The notes beneath the pieces are model-generated. The model saw nothing but the letters and a program-made list of their open reading frames with translations. It did not search any database and was not told the DNA's origin. From NCBI RefSeq assembly GCF_009377235.1, contig NZ_VMNX01000005.1, positions 55,467 to 119,466 of the forward strand: DNA of 64,000 nt, given 5' to 3'. Positions 1 to 9,364 of the stretch are shown here, one piece after another (the stretch's first letter is position 1; the number at the start of each line of letters is the position of its first letter). A program made the position numbers and the translations under genes. The stretch comes from Streptomyces acidicola (GTDB taxonomy: Bacteria; Actinomycetota; Actinomycetes; Streptomycetales; Streptomycetaceae).

Positions 1-69
1 ACCGCGGACGAGCACGGCGGCAAGATCCGTATGAGCTGGCCGACCACACCGCCGGCCGCGGTTCCCTGA
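1..69 (+). CDS. C-terminal end of a protein running in from the left edge
   Basis: Frame 1 is open from the first base to a TGA at 67-69 and ends in a Pro/Ala-rich tail (MSWPTTPPAAVP). A strong hairpin terminator follows. In Streptomyces the gene upstream of hppA in this block is the BldG-associated anti-sigma factor kinase (SCO3548/ApgA in S. coelicolor). I infer that identity from gene order alone; 22 residues are too few to recognise a family. Confidence 0.5.
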   Translation, partial: TADEHGGKIRMSWPTTPPAAVP

Positions 70-155
70 CGCGCGCCTCCCCGTACGCCCCGCCGGCGTA
101 CCTCCCTCTTCGAGTCTCCGCCTGCGAGTCTCTGCGAGAGGCTTCGAGTCTCTGC

Positions 156-189
156 AAAGGGCCCTGCTGAGCAGGGCCCTTTTCCTTTT
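156..189 (+). terminator. Rho-independent terminator
   Basis: A perfect 12-bp stem (AAAGGGCCCTGC at 156-167 with GCAGGGCCCTTT at 171-182) closes on a TGA loop and runs into a T-rich tract. It ends the transcript of the partial gene at the left edge. Three imperfect CGAGTCTC copies lie just upstream (112-153). From 190 to 431 I see no gene; TAGAAT at 395-400 is a possible -10 for the next gene. Confidence 0.85.
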
Positions 190-442
190 GTCCGATCATT
201 CTGCGACGACTTCCCGATGATGCGCCTGAATTAGTGAAGGAATTCACGATCAATCAGGCGGTCATTTGATCAAGCGTCAACGCCTTTGAGGCATTACCGC
301 TTTCGGGTTCTGTGCCTCCCCGGCGATCATTTGCTGACGGGCAGGTGGAGCTAATTCCGTTTACCGCGTACTGTTTTGATCAGGTTCCCCTCCCTAGAAT
401 CCGTCCACATCTTGAGCTCAGCCCAAGCGTCAAGGAGGACGA

Positions 443-2848
443 ATGGCGGGGCTTTTTACCCCTCAGCAGTTTGATCACCCCACAACCTTCGCAGCCGCAG
501 TGCTGACGAACGACAATCGCCTCATCGTGATGGTCATCGGGATCGTCGCGCTGGCCGCGCTCGTGGTCGCCGGGGTCCTGGTGCGGCAGGTGCTCGCGGC
601 AGGCGAAGGCACCGACAGCATGAAGAAGATCGCGGCGGCGGTCCAGGAAGGCGCCAACGCCTATCTGGCCCGGCAGCTGCGCACGCTCGGCGTATTCGCC
701 GTCGTGGTGTTCTTCCTGCTCATGCTGCTGCCCGCGGACGACTGGAATCAGCGCGCCGGCCGATCGGTGTTCTTCTTGATCGGCGCCGCGTTCTCGGCGG
801 CCACCGGTTATATCGGGATGTGGTTGGCCGTACGCAGCAATGTGCGGGTCGCCGCCGCGGCGCGTGAAGCGACCCCGGCGGAAGGTGAGCCGGAAAAGGA
901 TCTCACCGCCGTCTCGCACAAAGCCATGAAGATCGCTTTCCGCACGGGTGGCGTCGTCGGCATGTTCACGGTGGGGCTCGGTCTTCTGGGCGCCTCCTGT
1001 GTGGTGCTGGTGTACGCGGCCGACGCGCCGAAGGTCCTGGAGGGCTTCGGTCTCGGTGCGGCGCTCATCGCGATGTTCATGCGGGTCGGCGGCGGCATCT
1101 TCACCAAGGCCGCCGACGTCGGCGCCGACCTGGTCGGCAAGGTCGAGCAGGGCATTCCGGAGGACGACCCGCGCAATGCCGCGACCATTGCCGACAACGT
1201 GGGCGACAACGTCGGCGACTGCGCGGGCATGGCTGCCGACCTCTTCGAGTCGTACGCCGTGACCCTCGTCGCCGCGTTGATCCTCGGCAAGGCGGCGTTC
1301 GGTGACGCGGGGCTGGCGTTCCCGCTGCTCGTGCCCGCGATCGGTGTGGTCACGGCGATGATCGGCATCTTCGCCGTGGCCCCGCGGCGCGCCGACCGGA
1401 GCGGCATGAGTGCCATCAACCGCGGTTTCTTCATCTCCGCGGTGATCTCGCTGGCGCTGGTCGCGGTCGCGGTCTTCGTCTATCTGCCGTCGTCGTACGC
1501 CGGCCTGAAGGGCGTCACGGACGCGGCGATCCTCGGCAAGGGCGGCGATCCGCGGATCCTCGCGCTCGTCGCGGTGGCCATCGGCATCGTGCTGGCCGCG
1601 CTGATCCAGCAGCTGACCGGCTACTTCACCGAGACCACCCGACGCCCCGTGCGGGACATCGGCAAGACCTCGCTCACCGGCCCGGCCACCGTCGTCCTCG
1701 CCGGTATCTCCATCGGCCTCGAATCGGCCGTCTACACCGCCCTGCTGATCGGCCTCGGCGTGTACGGGGCGTTCCTGCTCGGCGGTACGTCGATCATGCT
1801 CGCCCTGTTCGCGGTGGCGCTGGCCGGCACCGGTCTGCTCACCACGGTCGGCGTCATCGTCGCCATGGACACCTTCGGACCGGTCTCCGACAACGCTCAG
1901 GGCATCGCCGAGATGTCCGGCGACGTCCAGGGCGCGGGCGCGCAGGTGCTCACCGACCTCGACGCCGTGGGCAACACGACCAAGGCCATCACCAAGGGCA
2001 TCGCCATCGCCACGGCCGTACTCGCGGCCTCGGCGCTCTTCGGGTCGTACCGCGACGCGATCCTCACGGCCGCGAACGACGTGGGCGAGAAGGTCTCCGG
2101 CGCGGGCGCGCCGATGAACCTGATGATGGACATCTCACAGCCCAACAACCTCGTCGGGCTCATCGCGGGCGCCGCGGTCGTCTTCCTCTTCTCGGGGCTG
2201 GCGATCAACGCGGTCTCGCGGTCCGCCGGTGCGGTCGTCTACGAGGTCCGCCGGCAGTTCCGCGAGAAGCCGGGGATCATGAACTACACCGAGACGCCCG
2301 AGTACGGCAGAGTCGTCGACATCTGCACCAAGGACGCCCTGCGGGAGCTGGCCACACCGGGACTGCTCGCCGTGATGGCGCCCATCGCGATCGGGTTCAC
2401 GCTCGGCGTCGGCGCGCTCGGGGCCTATCTCGCGGGTGCGATCGGCACGGGCACGCTCATGGCGGTGTTCCTCGCCAACTCCGGCGGCGCCTGGGACAAC
2501 GCCAAGAAGCTCGTCGAGGACGGCCACCACGGCGGCAAGGGCAGCGATGCCCACGCGGCGACCGTGATCGGCGACACGGTGGGCGACCCGTTCAAGGACA
2601 CCGCGGGCCCCGCCATCAACCCGCTGCTGAAGGTGATGAACCTGGTGGCGCTGCTCATCGCGCCCGCGGTCGTGAAGTTCAGTTACGGCGAGGACAAGAG
2701 CATCGTGCTCCGTGTGCTCATCGCGGTGGTCGCGCTCGGCGTGATCGTCGGCGCGGTGTACATGTCCAAGCGGCGCGGTATCGCCGTGGGTGACGAAGAC
2801 AACACCGACCGGACGGCCAAGTCGGTGGATCCCGCGGTGGTTTCGTAG
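443..2848 (+). CDS. hppA: Membrane-bound proton-translocating pyrophosphatase
   Basis: The product is an 801-residue polytopic membrane protein that hydrolyses pyrophosphate and pumps protons. Family signatures are clear: DVGADLVGKVE near residue 225, followed by the DNVGDNVGDCAG Mg-PPi site, and near the C-terminus the GDTVGDPFKDTAGP motif. The segment GNTTKA (about residue 510) has Lys at the position that in this family separates K+-independent pumps (Lys) from K+-dependent ones (Ala), so a K+-independent H+-PPase is expected. AAGGAGG at 432-438 sits 4 nt before the ATG and fixes the start. It stands alone, flanked by terminators. Confidence 0.97.
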   Translation: MAGLFTPQQFDHPTTFAAAVLTNDNRLIVMVIGIVALAALVVAGVLVRQVLAAGEGTDSMKKIAAAVQEGANAYLARQLRTLGVFAVVVFFLLMLLPADDWNQRAGRSVFFLIGAAFSAATGYIGMWLAVRSNVRVAAAAREATPAEGEPEKDLTAVSHKAMKIAFRTGGVVGMFTVGLGLLGASCVVLVYAADAPKVLEGFGLGAALIAMFMRVGGGIFTKAADVGADLVGKVEQGIPEDDPRNAATIADNVGDNVGDCAGMAADLFESYAVTLVAALILGKAAFGDAGLAFPLLVPAIGVVTAMIGIFAVAPRRADRSGMSAINRGFFISAVISLALVAVAVFVYLPSSYAGLKGVTDAAILGKGGDPRILALVAVAIGIVLAALIQQLTGYFTETTRRPVRDIGKTSLTGPATVVLAGISIGLESAVYTALLIGLGVYGAFLLGGTSIMLALFAVALAGTGLLTTVGVIVAMDTFGPVSDNAQGIAEMSGDVQGAGAQVLTDLDAVGNTTKAITKGIAIATAVLAASALFGSYRDAILTAANDVGEKVSGAGAPMNLMMDISQPNNLVGLIAGAAVVFLFSGLAINAVSRSAGAVVYEVRRQFREKPGIMNYTETPEYGRVVDICTKDALRELATPGLLAVMAPIAIGFTLGVGALGAYLAGAIGTGTLMAVFLANSGGAWDNAKKLVEDGHHGGKGSDAHAATVIGDTVGDPFKDTAGPAINPLLKVMNLVALLIAPAVVKFSYGEDKSIVLRVLIAVVALGVIVGAVYMSKRRGIAVGDEDNTDRTAKSVDPAVVS

Positions 2849-2861
2849 ACGGCGGTACGAG

Positions 2862-2880
2862 GGCCGGCTTCGCGCCGGCC
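2862..2880 (+). terminator. Hairpin terminator after hppA
   Basis: The stem GGCCGGC (2862-2868) pairs with GCCGGCC (2874-2880) across a TTCGC loop, 13 nt after the hppA stop. There is no T-tract, which is common for Streptomyces terminators. Confidence 0.6.
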
Positions 2881-3066
2881 AACGGACGGGCGGTTGGCGC
2901 GTGTTGACGCGTCATCCGCCCGTTCTGCCGTTTGTGTGCCCTGTCCGTGAGCCTTCTCTCTTTCGTGCAAATGGATCATATGGTGTGATAACGGGCATAT
3001 GACATCGGGGTGTCACCCGTTCGGCGTGTATGTTCCGGGCCGAGAGCCATGGAAGGGACCAATCCG

Positions 3067-3642
3067 GTGAACAAGAAGCTCGCGGCCGCACTGTCCGGCG
3101 GTGCGGTACTGGTACTGGCGCTGTCGGGATGCAGCAGCAGCGACGACAACAGCGAACAGCTGAACTCCTGGGCCAAGCAGGTCTGCGACGCCGTGCAGCC
3201 GCAGACGAAGAAGATCACGGCCGCCAACGCCGCGATCCAGCAGGAGACCTCGGACGACAGCACACCGGAGGCCGTGCAGAAGGTGGACTCCCAGGCCTTC
3301 CAGGACATCTCCGACGCCTACAAGGCGATGGCGACCGCCGTCCAGAAGGCCGGGGCGCCGGACGTCGAGAACGGCGACAAGAAGATGCAGGACGCGGTCA
3401 AGGAGCTCAACACCCTCTCCACCGCCTACGCCGAACTGAAGAAGAAGTCGGACGACCTCGACACCAAGGACCAGGCGAAGTTCGCCGACGGCCTCAAGGG
3501 CGTCGCCACGGAGCTGGAGAAGCTGAGCAGGAGCGGCAGCGACGCGCTCGCCAAGCTGGAGGAGGGCGACGTGGGCAAGGCGATGTCCCAGCAGCAGAGC
3601 TGCAAGACCGCGGCCGTCTCGTCCTCGGCGGGCAAGGGCTGA
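3067..3642 (+). CDS. Small secreted lipoprotein, helical, function unknown
   Basis: The 191-residue product begins MNKKLAAALSGG, a type II signal peptide ending in the lipobox LSGC (Cys about residue 20). It should be lipidated and held on the outer face of the membrane. The mature part is Lys/Asp/Glu/Ala-rich, predicted almost wholly helical with heptad-like spacing, and holds two Cys residues. I chose the GTG at 3067 because GGAAGGG (3051-3057) is correctly spaced and the signal peptide starts there; the ATG at 3049 would precede the basic n-region. It is conserved beside hppA in Streptomyces (SCO3546 position, from memory). No enzymatic motif is visible. Confidence 0.88.
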   Translation: MNKKLAAALSGGAVLVLALSGCSSSDDNSEQLNSWAKQVCDAVQPQTKKITAANAAIQQETSDDSTPEAVQKVDSQAFQDISDAYKAMATAVQKAGAPDVENGDKKMQDAVKELNTLSTAYAELKKKSDDLDTKDQAKFADGLKGVATELEKLSRSGSDALAKLEEGDVGKAMSQQQSCKTAAVSSSAGKG

Positions 3643-3710
3643 CGTCCGCGTGAAAGGGCGCCCCTCGTGAAGTGGCGCGCCTGAGGAGGGCGATCGTTCG
3701 TCAACCTCAC

Positions 3711-3742
3711 AAGGGTCCGGTACGCGCGCGTGCCGGACCCTT
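3711..3742 (+). terminator. Long hairpin terminator
   Basis: AAGGGTCCGG (3711-3720) pairs perfectly with CCGGACCCTT (3733-3742), and most of the intervening bases can extend the stem. It lies between the lipoprotein gene and the methyltransferase gene. Confidence 0.75.
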
Positions 3743-3799
3743 GGCATATGCCGTCCACAGGTGTGCGCGCCATGTCGCGGAAGCCGACACAATGGGACC

Positions 3800-5326
3800 G
3801 TGAGCAACTCCAGCCTGTCGCCCCTGCCCGCCACCGACCGCCCCGACGTCGCCGCCCGGCTCCGGGACGCCCTGATCGGAGCCGGCTTCACCGCCGACGG
3901 CCTGCTCGACCTGCTCGGCGCTCCCGCGTACGCGGCGCTGGCCCGCAGCGAGACCGTGCCGGCGCTGCGGGCGACGCGCGGGGACACGCCGCTGGAGGCG
4001 CTCGTACGGCTCTTCCTGCTCCAGCAGCCCGTGGCGCACGCGCGCGTGGCGGACGCGCTGCCGGTCGACGCGTGCCTGGAGAGCGGCTGGCTGGTGCGCG
4101 CCGCTCCGGACGCGGGGGACGATCTCGCCGCCACCGTCGACGTACGGCCGTACGGCGGTCCCGGTGGCGAGGACTGGTTCATCGTGTCCGACCTGGGGTG
4201 TGCGGTCGGCGGGGCCCGCGGCATCGGCAGCCATGGGGAAGGTGTCGTACTCGGAGTGGGCGGGGCGTCCACCACGCTTGCGGGAATCACCGTACGGAAC
4301 CCGGTCGCCTCCGTGCTCGACCTCGGCACCGGATCAGGGATCCAGACCCTGCACGCCACGCGCCACGCCACCCGGGTGACCGCGACCGACGTGAACCCGC
4401 GCGCGCTGCACATCACCGCGCTCACGCTCGCGTTGTCCGGCGCACCGGCGGCCGACCTGCGCGAGGGTTCGCTGTTCGAGCCGGTGCGGGGCGAGACGTA
4501 CGACCTGATCGTGTCCAACCCGCCCTTCGTGATCTCTCCCGGCGCCCGGCTCACCTACCGCGACGGCGGCATGGGCGGGGACGACCTGTGCCGGGCGCTG
4601 GTCCAGCAGGCGGGGGAGCGGCTGAACGAGGGCGGGTTCGCACAGTTCCTCGCCAACTGGCAGCACGTGGAGGGCGAGGACTGGCCGGACCGGCTGCGCT
4701 CCTGGGTGCCGCGCGGGTGCGACGCCTGGATCGTGCAGCGCGAGGTGCAGGACGTCACGCAGTACGCCGAGCTGTGGCTGCGCGACGCGGGCGACCACCG
4801 CGCGGACCCCGCCGAGTACCAGGCGCGGTACGACGCGTGGCTCGACGAGTTCGAGGCGCGCAAGGTCAGGGCCGTCGGGTTCGGCTGGATCACCCTGCGC
4901 AGGACCGGTGCCGCCGAGCCGTCGATCACCGTGGAGGAGTGGCCGCATCCGGTCGAACAGCCGCTCGGCGACACGGTGCGCGCGCACTTCGAGCGCCTCG
5001 ACTACCTGCGCGAGCACGACGACGCGGCCCTGCTCGCCGGGCACTTCAGGCTCGTCGAGGAGATCGTCCAGGAGCAGGTCGGGCTGCCGGGCGCCGAGGA
5101 CCCCGAGCACGTGGTGCTGCGGCAGAACCGCGGGATGCGCCGGGCCACCAAGGTGGACACGATCGGCGCGGGCTTCGCAGGGGTGTGCGACGGCTCGCTC
5201 AGCGCGGGCCGGATCCTCGACGCCATCGCTCAACTGGTCGGCGAGGACCCGGTGTTGCTGCGCGACCGGACCCCGGCGCAGATCCGGCTGCTGGTGGAAC
5301 AGGGCTTCCTCGAACCCGCCGGCTGA
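3800..5326 (+). CDS. Class I SAM-dependent methyltransferase (HemK/RlmG-like, actinobacterial)
   Basis: The 508-residue protein has three parts: an actinobacterial N-terminal domain (about 1-130), a Rossmann methyltransferase core with SAM motif I (VLDLGTGSGIQTL, about residue 173) and the catalytic NPPF motif (IVSNPPFV, about 240), and a C-terminal domain found only with this family. The NPPF motif marks methylation of a planar nitrogen such as a glutamine amide or an exocyclic base amine. The true substrate is not known to me. I start at the GTG at 3800 because the family begins with this short Ser-rich segment. No Shine-Dalgarno is evident, so a leaderless or very short leader is possible. 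It matches the SCO3545 position. Confidence 0.88.
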   Translation: MSNSSLSPLPATDRPDVAARLRDALIGAGFTADGLLDLLGAPAYAALARSETVPALRATRGDTPLEALVRLFLLQQPVAHARVADALPVDACLESGWLVRAAPDAGDDLAATVDVRPYGGPGGEDWFIVSDLGCAVGGARGIGSHGEGVVLGVGGASTTLAGITVRNPVASVLDLGTGSGIQTLHATRHATRVTATDVNPRALHITALTLALSGAPAADLREGSLFEPVRGETYDLIVSNPPFVISPGARLTYRDGGMGGDDLCRALVQQAGERLNEGGFAQFLANWQHVEGEDWPDRLRSWVPRGCDAWIVQREVQDVTQYAELWLRDAGDHRADPAEYQARYDAWLDEFEARKVRAVGFGWITLRRTGAAEPSITVEEWPHPVEQPLGDTVRAHFERLDYLREHDDAALLAGHFRLVEEIVQEQVGLPGAEDPEHVVLRQNRGMRRATKVDTIGAGFAGVCDGSLSAGRILDAIAQLVGEDPVLLRDRTPAQIRLLVEQGFLEPAG

Positions 5327-5456
5327 GGCTGACGGCGTCCGTCCGGCCGTCTCGTGCACGACGGCCGGGGTGTTCACCACGCGTTCGTCTTCCGGTCTCC
5401 CGGGCCTGTGAGGCTTTCTGGCCCGAGGATCCGAGCACACAGGACATGGAAGAGAC

Positions 5457-5654
5457 ATGGAAACCGCACCGGCGATCTTCACGGGCACCGTGTTCGTACT
5501 GTTCGGATCGTCGCTGCTCCTGTGGACCGGACACCGGGTATGGCGCCACGAGGCGGTCGCCGACGGAGTGCACCCCAAGGTCTCCGCTGTGGTCGCGACA
5601 CTCGCCGGCGTGAGCGCACTGGCGCTCGCGGCGTGGTGCTTCGCACAACTCTGA
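5457..5654 (+). CDS. Small two-helix membrane protein
   Basis: This 65-residue protein has two predicted transmembrane helices (about 7-25 and 43-62) joined by a charged loop containing HRVWRHEAVADG. GGAAGAG ends 3 nt before the ATG and supports the start. Its place between the methyltransferase and topA is conserved in Streptomyces (SCO3544 position, from memory). The function is unknown. Confidence 0.75.
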   Translation: METAPAIFTGTVFVLFGSSLLLWTGHRVWRHEAVADGVHPKVSAVVATLAGVSALALAAWCFAQL

Positions 5655-6171
5655 CGACGGCGCACGGCCAACGGCACGCCGGCCCGGACGATCTCCAGTA
5701 GCGCATCACACGTAGACGACTGCTTCCCCCAGCAGGCTCCCGGGCATACGTGCTTCCCTCGCGGGCATGAGGAGCAGACTCGCGGGCTCCGCGCATACGA
5801 GCAGATGAGGCACCCTTGCCGCCTCTCCGACGGGAAGCGGCGCTCCCGAGTTACCCTCGGAAACCATGCTCGGCGATACACCCGGCACACGAGCGTTGTC
5901 CTCGTGTCCTGACGCCGGGCCCGCGTGTGCATACTGCCACAAGAAGGCTACGGATGGTGAGAAGAACCGATGAGCCTTCATTCCGGCCCCAGGTTAGTCT
6001 GAGGCTTGACCCGTTACATTGGGAGACCGTTCGAGTGGCCGTTGTGTACTTCGGTCATTTGACACGGGGGCGGGATTTACCGTCACACTCCGCAGCGTCA
6101 GTACGTGCGCGCCACATCCCGTGGCCCCAGCCCTGGGGTGCCCCCAGCGTCGACCGGAGAGAAGAGCGAAG
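5655..6171 (+). promoter_or_regulatory. topA upstream region with candidate promoters
   Basis: This 517-bp stretch holds no convincing gene. A consensus-like -35 TTGACA lies at 6059-6064, and TTGACC lies at 6005-6010; neither has an obvious well-spaced -10. The Streptomyces topA promoter is known to respond to supercoiling, so sequence-only promoter calls here are weak. Confidence 0.35.
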
Positions 6172-9003
6172 TTGTCCCCGACCAGCGAGACCGCGAAGGG
6201 CGGCCGCCGACTCGTCATTGTCGAGTCGCCTGCCAAGGCGAAGACGATCAAGGGCTATCTCGGCCCCGGCTACATCGTCGAGGCGAGCGTCGGGCACATC
6301 CGTGACCTTCCGAACGGCGCCGCGGAGGTGCCCGAGCAGTACACCGGCGAGGTGCGCCGCCTCGGCGTGGACGTCGAGCACGACTTCCAGCCCGTCTACG
6401 TGGTCAACGCCGATAAAAAGGCCCAGGTCAAGAAGCTCAAGGACCTCCTGAAGGAATCGGACGAGCTCTTCCTCGCCACCGATGAGGACCGCGAGGGCGA
6501 GGCCATCGCCTGGCACCTCCAGGAAGTCCTCAAGCCCAAGATCCCGGTCAAGCGGATGGTGTTCCACGAGATCACCAAGGACGCGATCCGCGAGGCCGTC
6601 GCCAACCCGCGCCAGCTCAACAAGAAGCTGGTCGACGCCCAGGAGACCCGCCGCATCCTCGACCGCCTCTACGGCTACGAGGTCTCGCCGGTCCTGTGGA
6701 AGAAGGTCATGCCGCGGCTGTCGGCGGGCCGTGTGCAGTCCGTGGCGACTCGGCTCGTCGTGGAGCGGGAGCGGGAGCGCATGGCGTTCCGCTCCGCCGA
6801 GTACTGGGACCTGACCGGCACCTTCGGCACCGGCCGCGCCGGCGATGTGTCCGACCCGTCCTCGCTGGTCGCGCGGCTGACCGCGGTCGACGGCCGGCGG
6901 GTCGCCCAGGGCCGTGACTTCGACTCGCTCGGCCGGCTCAAGAGCGCGAACACGCTGCACCTGGACGAGGCCAACGCCCGCGCGCTGGCCGCCGCCCTGG
7001 AGAGCACGCGGTTCTCCGTGCGCTCGGTCGAGTCCAAGCCGTACCGGCGCTCGCCGTACGCGCCGTTCCGTACGACGACGCTCCAGCAGGAGGCCAGCCG
7101 CAAGCTCGGCTTCGGCGCGAAGGCGACCATGCAGGTCGCGCAGAAGCTGTACGAGAACGGCTACATCACGTACATGCGTACGGACTCCACGACGCTGAGC
7201 GACACCGCGGTCTCGGCGGCCCGCGCCCAGGTCACGCAGCTGTACGGCGCCGACTACCTGCCGGACCGGCCGCGTACGTACGCCGGGAAGGTCAAGAACG
7301 CGCAGGAGGCGCACGAGGCGATCCGGCCCTCGGGCGATCGTTTCCGCACGCCCGCCGAGACGGGGCTGACCGGCGACCAGTTCAAGCTCTACGAGCTGAT
7401 CTGGAAGCGGACGGTCGCCTCGCAGATGAAGGACGCGACCGGGAACTCCGTCACCGTCAAGATCGGCGGCGCCGCTGCCGACGGGCGGGACGTCGAGTTC
7501 AGCGCGTCCGGCAAGACGATCACGTTCCACGGCTTCCTGAAGGCGTACGTCGAGGGCGCGGACGACCCGAACGCCGAGCTCGACGACCGCGAGCGCCGGC
7601 TGCCCCAGGTCAACCAGGGTGACGCCCTGAGCGCCGAGGAGATCACGGTCGACGGGCACGCAACCAAGCCCCCGGCCCGTTACACCGAGGCCAGCCTGGT
7701 CAAGGAGCTCGAAGAGCGCGAGATCGGCCGCCCGTCGACGTACGCGTCGATCATCGGGACGATCCTCGACCGCGGCTATGTGTTCAAGAAGGGCACGGCC
7801 CTGGTGCCGTCCTTCCTGTCCTTCGCCGTCGTCAACCTCCTGGAGAAGCACTTCGGGCGGCTCGTCGACTACGACTTCACCGCCAGGATGGAGGACGACC
7901 TCGACCGCATCGCGCGCGGCGAGGCGCAGTCCGTGCCGTGGCTGAAGCGGTTCTACTTCGGCGAAGGCGCGAACGGCGACGGCAGCGCCGCCGAGGCGGG
8001 CAACGGCGACGGGGACCACCTGGGTGGCCTGAAGGAGCTGGTCACCGACCTCGGCGCGATCGACGCGCGCGAGGTGTCGTCCTTCCCCGTCGGCAGCGAC
8101 ATCGTGCTCCGGGTCGGCCGCTACGGCCCGTACATCGAGCGCGGCGACAAGGACTCCGGGAACCACCAGCGCGCGGACATCCCGGACGACCTCGCTCCGG
8201 ACGAGCTGAGCGTCGAGCTCGCGGAGGAACTGCTCGCCAAGCCGAGCGGTGACTTCGAACTGGGCGCCGACCCCTCGACCGGCCACCAGATCGTCGCCAA
8301 GGACGGCCGCTACGGTCCGTACGTCACCGAGGTGCTCCCCGAGGGCACCCCGAAGACCGGCAAGAACGCGGTCAAGCCGCGCACGGCCTCGCTGTTCAAG
8401 TCGATGTCGCTGGACACGGTGACCCTTGAGGACGCGCTCAGGCTGATGTCGCTGCCCCGCGTCGTCGGCACCGACGCCGAGGGCCAGGAGATCACCGCGC
8501 AGAACGGCCGTTACGGCCCGTACCTGAAGAAGGGCACGGACTCCCGTTCCCTCCAGGCCGAGGAGCAGCTCTTCACGATCACGCTGGAGGAGGCGCTGGC
8601 GATCTACGCCCAGCCCAAGCAGCGTGGGCGGGCCGCGGCCAAGCCGCCGCTGAAGGAGCTCGGCGCGGACCCGGTCAGCGGCAAGCCGGTCGTGGTCAAG
8701 GACGGCCGCTTCGGCCCGTACGTCACCGACGGCGAGACGAACGCGACCCTGCGGTCGGACGACAGCGTCGAGGCGATCACGCCGGAGCGCGGGTTCGAGC
8801 TGCTCGCCGAGAAGCGGGCGAAGGGGCCCGCCAAGAAGACGGCGAAGAAGGCCGCGGCGAAGAAGACGACCGCCAAGAAGATCACCGCCAAGAAGGCCGC
8901 CCCGGCCAAGAAGGCCGCCGCGAAGAAGACGACGACGTCGAAGACCGCGGCGAAGAAGGCGCCCGCCAAGAAGGCGGCGGCCAAGACGGCCGACGCCGAG
9001 TAG
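6172..9003 (+). CDS. topA: DNA topoisomerase I (type IA)
   Basis: The 943-residue enzyme relaxes negative supercoils. The N-terminal Toprim domain carries VIVESPAKAKTI and the metal-binding acidic motif DEDREGE (about 104). The active-site tyrosine is in GYITYMRTDS (Y at about 334). Four repeats containing the signature GRYGPY or GRFGPY, from about residue 645 onward, replace the zinc fingers of the E. coli enzyme. The last 60 residues are a Lys/Ala tail (KKAAAKK-type repeats), as in other actinobacteria. The TTG at 6172 is chosen because GGAGAG (6156-6161) precedes it and MSPTSETAKGGRRLVIVES is the usual Streptomyces N-terminus. The upstream ATG at 6019 would overlap the promoter region. Confidence 0.96.
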   Translation: MSPTSETAKGGRRLVIVESPAKAKTIKGYLGPGYIVEASVGHIRDLPNGAAEVPEQYTGEVRRLGVDVEHDFQPVYVVNADKKAQVKKLKDLLKESDELFLATDEDREGEAIAWHLQEVLKPKIPVKRMVFHEITKDAIREAVANPRQLNKKLVDAQETRRILDRLYGYEVSPVLWKKVMPRLSAGRVQSVATRLVVERERERMAFRSAEYWDLTGTFGTGRAGDVSDPSSLVARLTAVDGRRVAQGRDFDSLGRLKSANTLHLDEANARALAAALESTRFSVRSVESKPYRRSPYAPFRTTTLQQEASRKLGFGAKATMQVAQKLYENGYITYMRTDSTTLSDTAVSAARAQVTQLYGADYLPDRPRTYAGKVKNAQEAHEAIRPSGDRFRTPAETGLTGDQFKLYELIWKRTVASQMKDATGNSVTVKIGGAAADGRDVEFSASGKTITFHGFLKAYVEGADDPNAELDDRERRLPQVNQGDALSAEEITVDGHATKPPARYTEASLVKELEEREIGRPSTYASIIGTILDRGYVFKKGTALVPSFLSFAVVNLLEKHFGRLVDYDFTARMEDDLDRIARGEAQSVPWLKRFYFGEGANGDGSAAEAGNGDGDHLGGLKELVTDLGAIDAREVSSFPVGSDIVLRVGRYGPYIERGDKDSGNHQRADIPDDLAPDELSVELAEELLAKPSGDFELGADPSTGHQIVAKDGRYGPYVTEVLPEGTPKTGKNAVKPRTASLFKSMSLDTVTLEDALRLMSLPRVVGTDAEGQEITAQNGRYGPYLKKGTDSRSLQAEEQLFTITLEEALAIYAQPKQRGRAAAKPPLKELGADPVSGKPVVVKDGRFGPYVTDGETNATLRSDDSVEAITPERGFELLAEKRAKGPAKKTAKKAAAKKTTAKKITAKKAAPAKKAAAKKTTTSKTAAKKAPAKKAAAKTADAE

Positions 9004-9054
9004 AGGCCGCCGTGGAGGACGCCGAGCAGAGAGCGGCACAGTAGACAGAAGCAG

Positions 9055-9088
9055 GTCGGGCCCCGGCAGCCGCCGGGGCCCGACTTGT
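9055..9088 (+). terminator. Terminator after topA
   Basis: A perfect 13-bp GC-rich stem, GTCGGGCCCCGGC (9055-9067) with GCCGGGGCCCGAC (9072-9084), has an AGCC loop and is followed by TTGT. Confidence 0.85.
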
Positions 9089-9184
9089 AGAAGCCTTGTG
9101 AAGTTTGGTTTTCGCTCCCCGCTAGGCTGAACGCTTGGTCCTCCCCGGCAGGGCGCTTTCTGCTTCAATGTCGACCGCTGCAGG

Positions 9185-9215
9185 ACGGGGTACCCGATCT
9201 ACGGGGTACCCGATC
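9185..9215. repeat. Twin 15-bp direct repeat centred on GGGTACCC palindromes
   Basis: ACGGGGTACCCGATC occurs at 9185-9199 and again at 9201-9215, so two GGGTACCC palindromes sit 16 bp apart in the topA-tmk intergenic region. It could be an operator or a chance duplication. No regulator is implicated. Confidence 0.5.
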
Positions 9216-9364
9216 CGCGGCCTGGCACCAACTCCACAGACGTGACGTCCCGCCGACCCGGCAGCAGGCCCGGTTGCCCGGACTTGGCCAAACTAGCGTG
9301 ACGGAGAGCCCGCGTACCATCACCCAGTAGAGGGATGCGACGGTTCTCCGGACGGAAGAGAGAG

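Noticed and set aside
6055..9168. Minus-strand frame of 1037 codons opposite topA
   Set aside because: Antisense shadow produced by high third-position G+C. The product is Arg/Leu/Gly-rich with no domain, and topA is certain. The same reasoning applies to 9320-11473, 11416-14283, 39883-42372 and 50525-53815.
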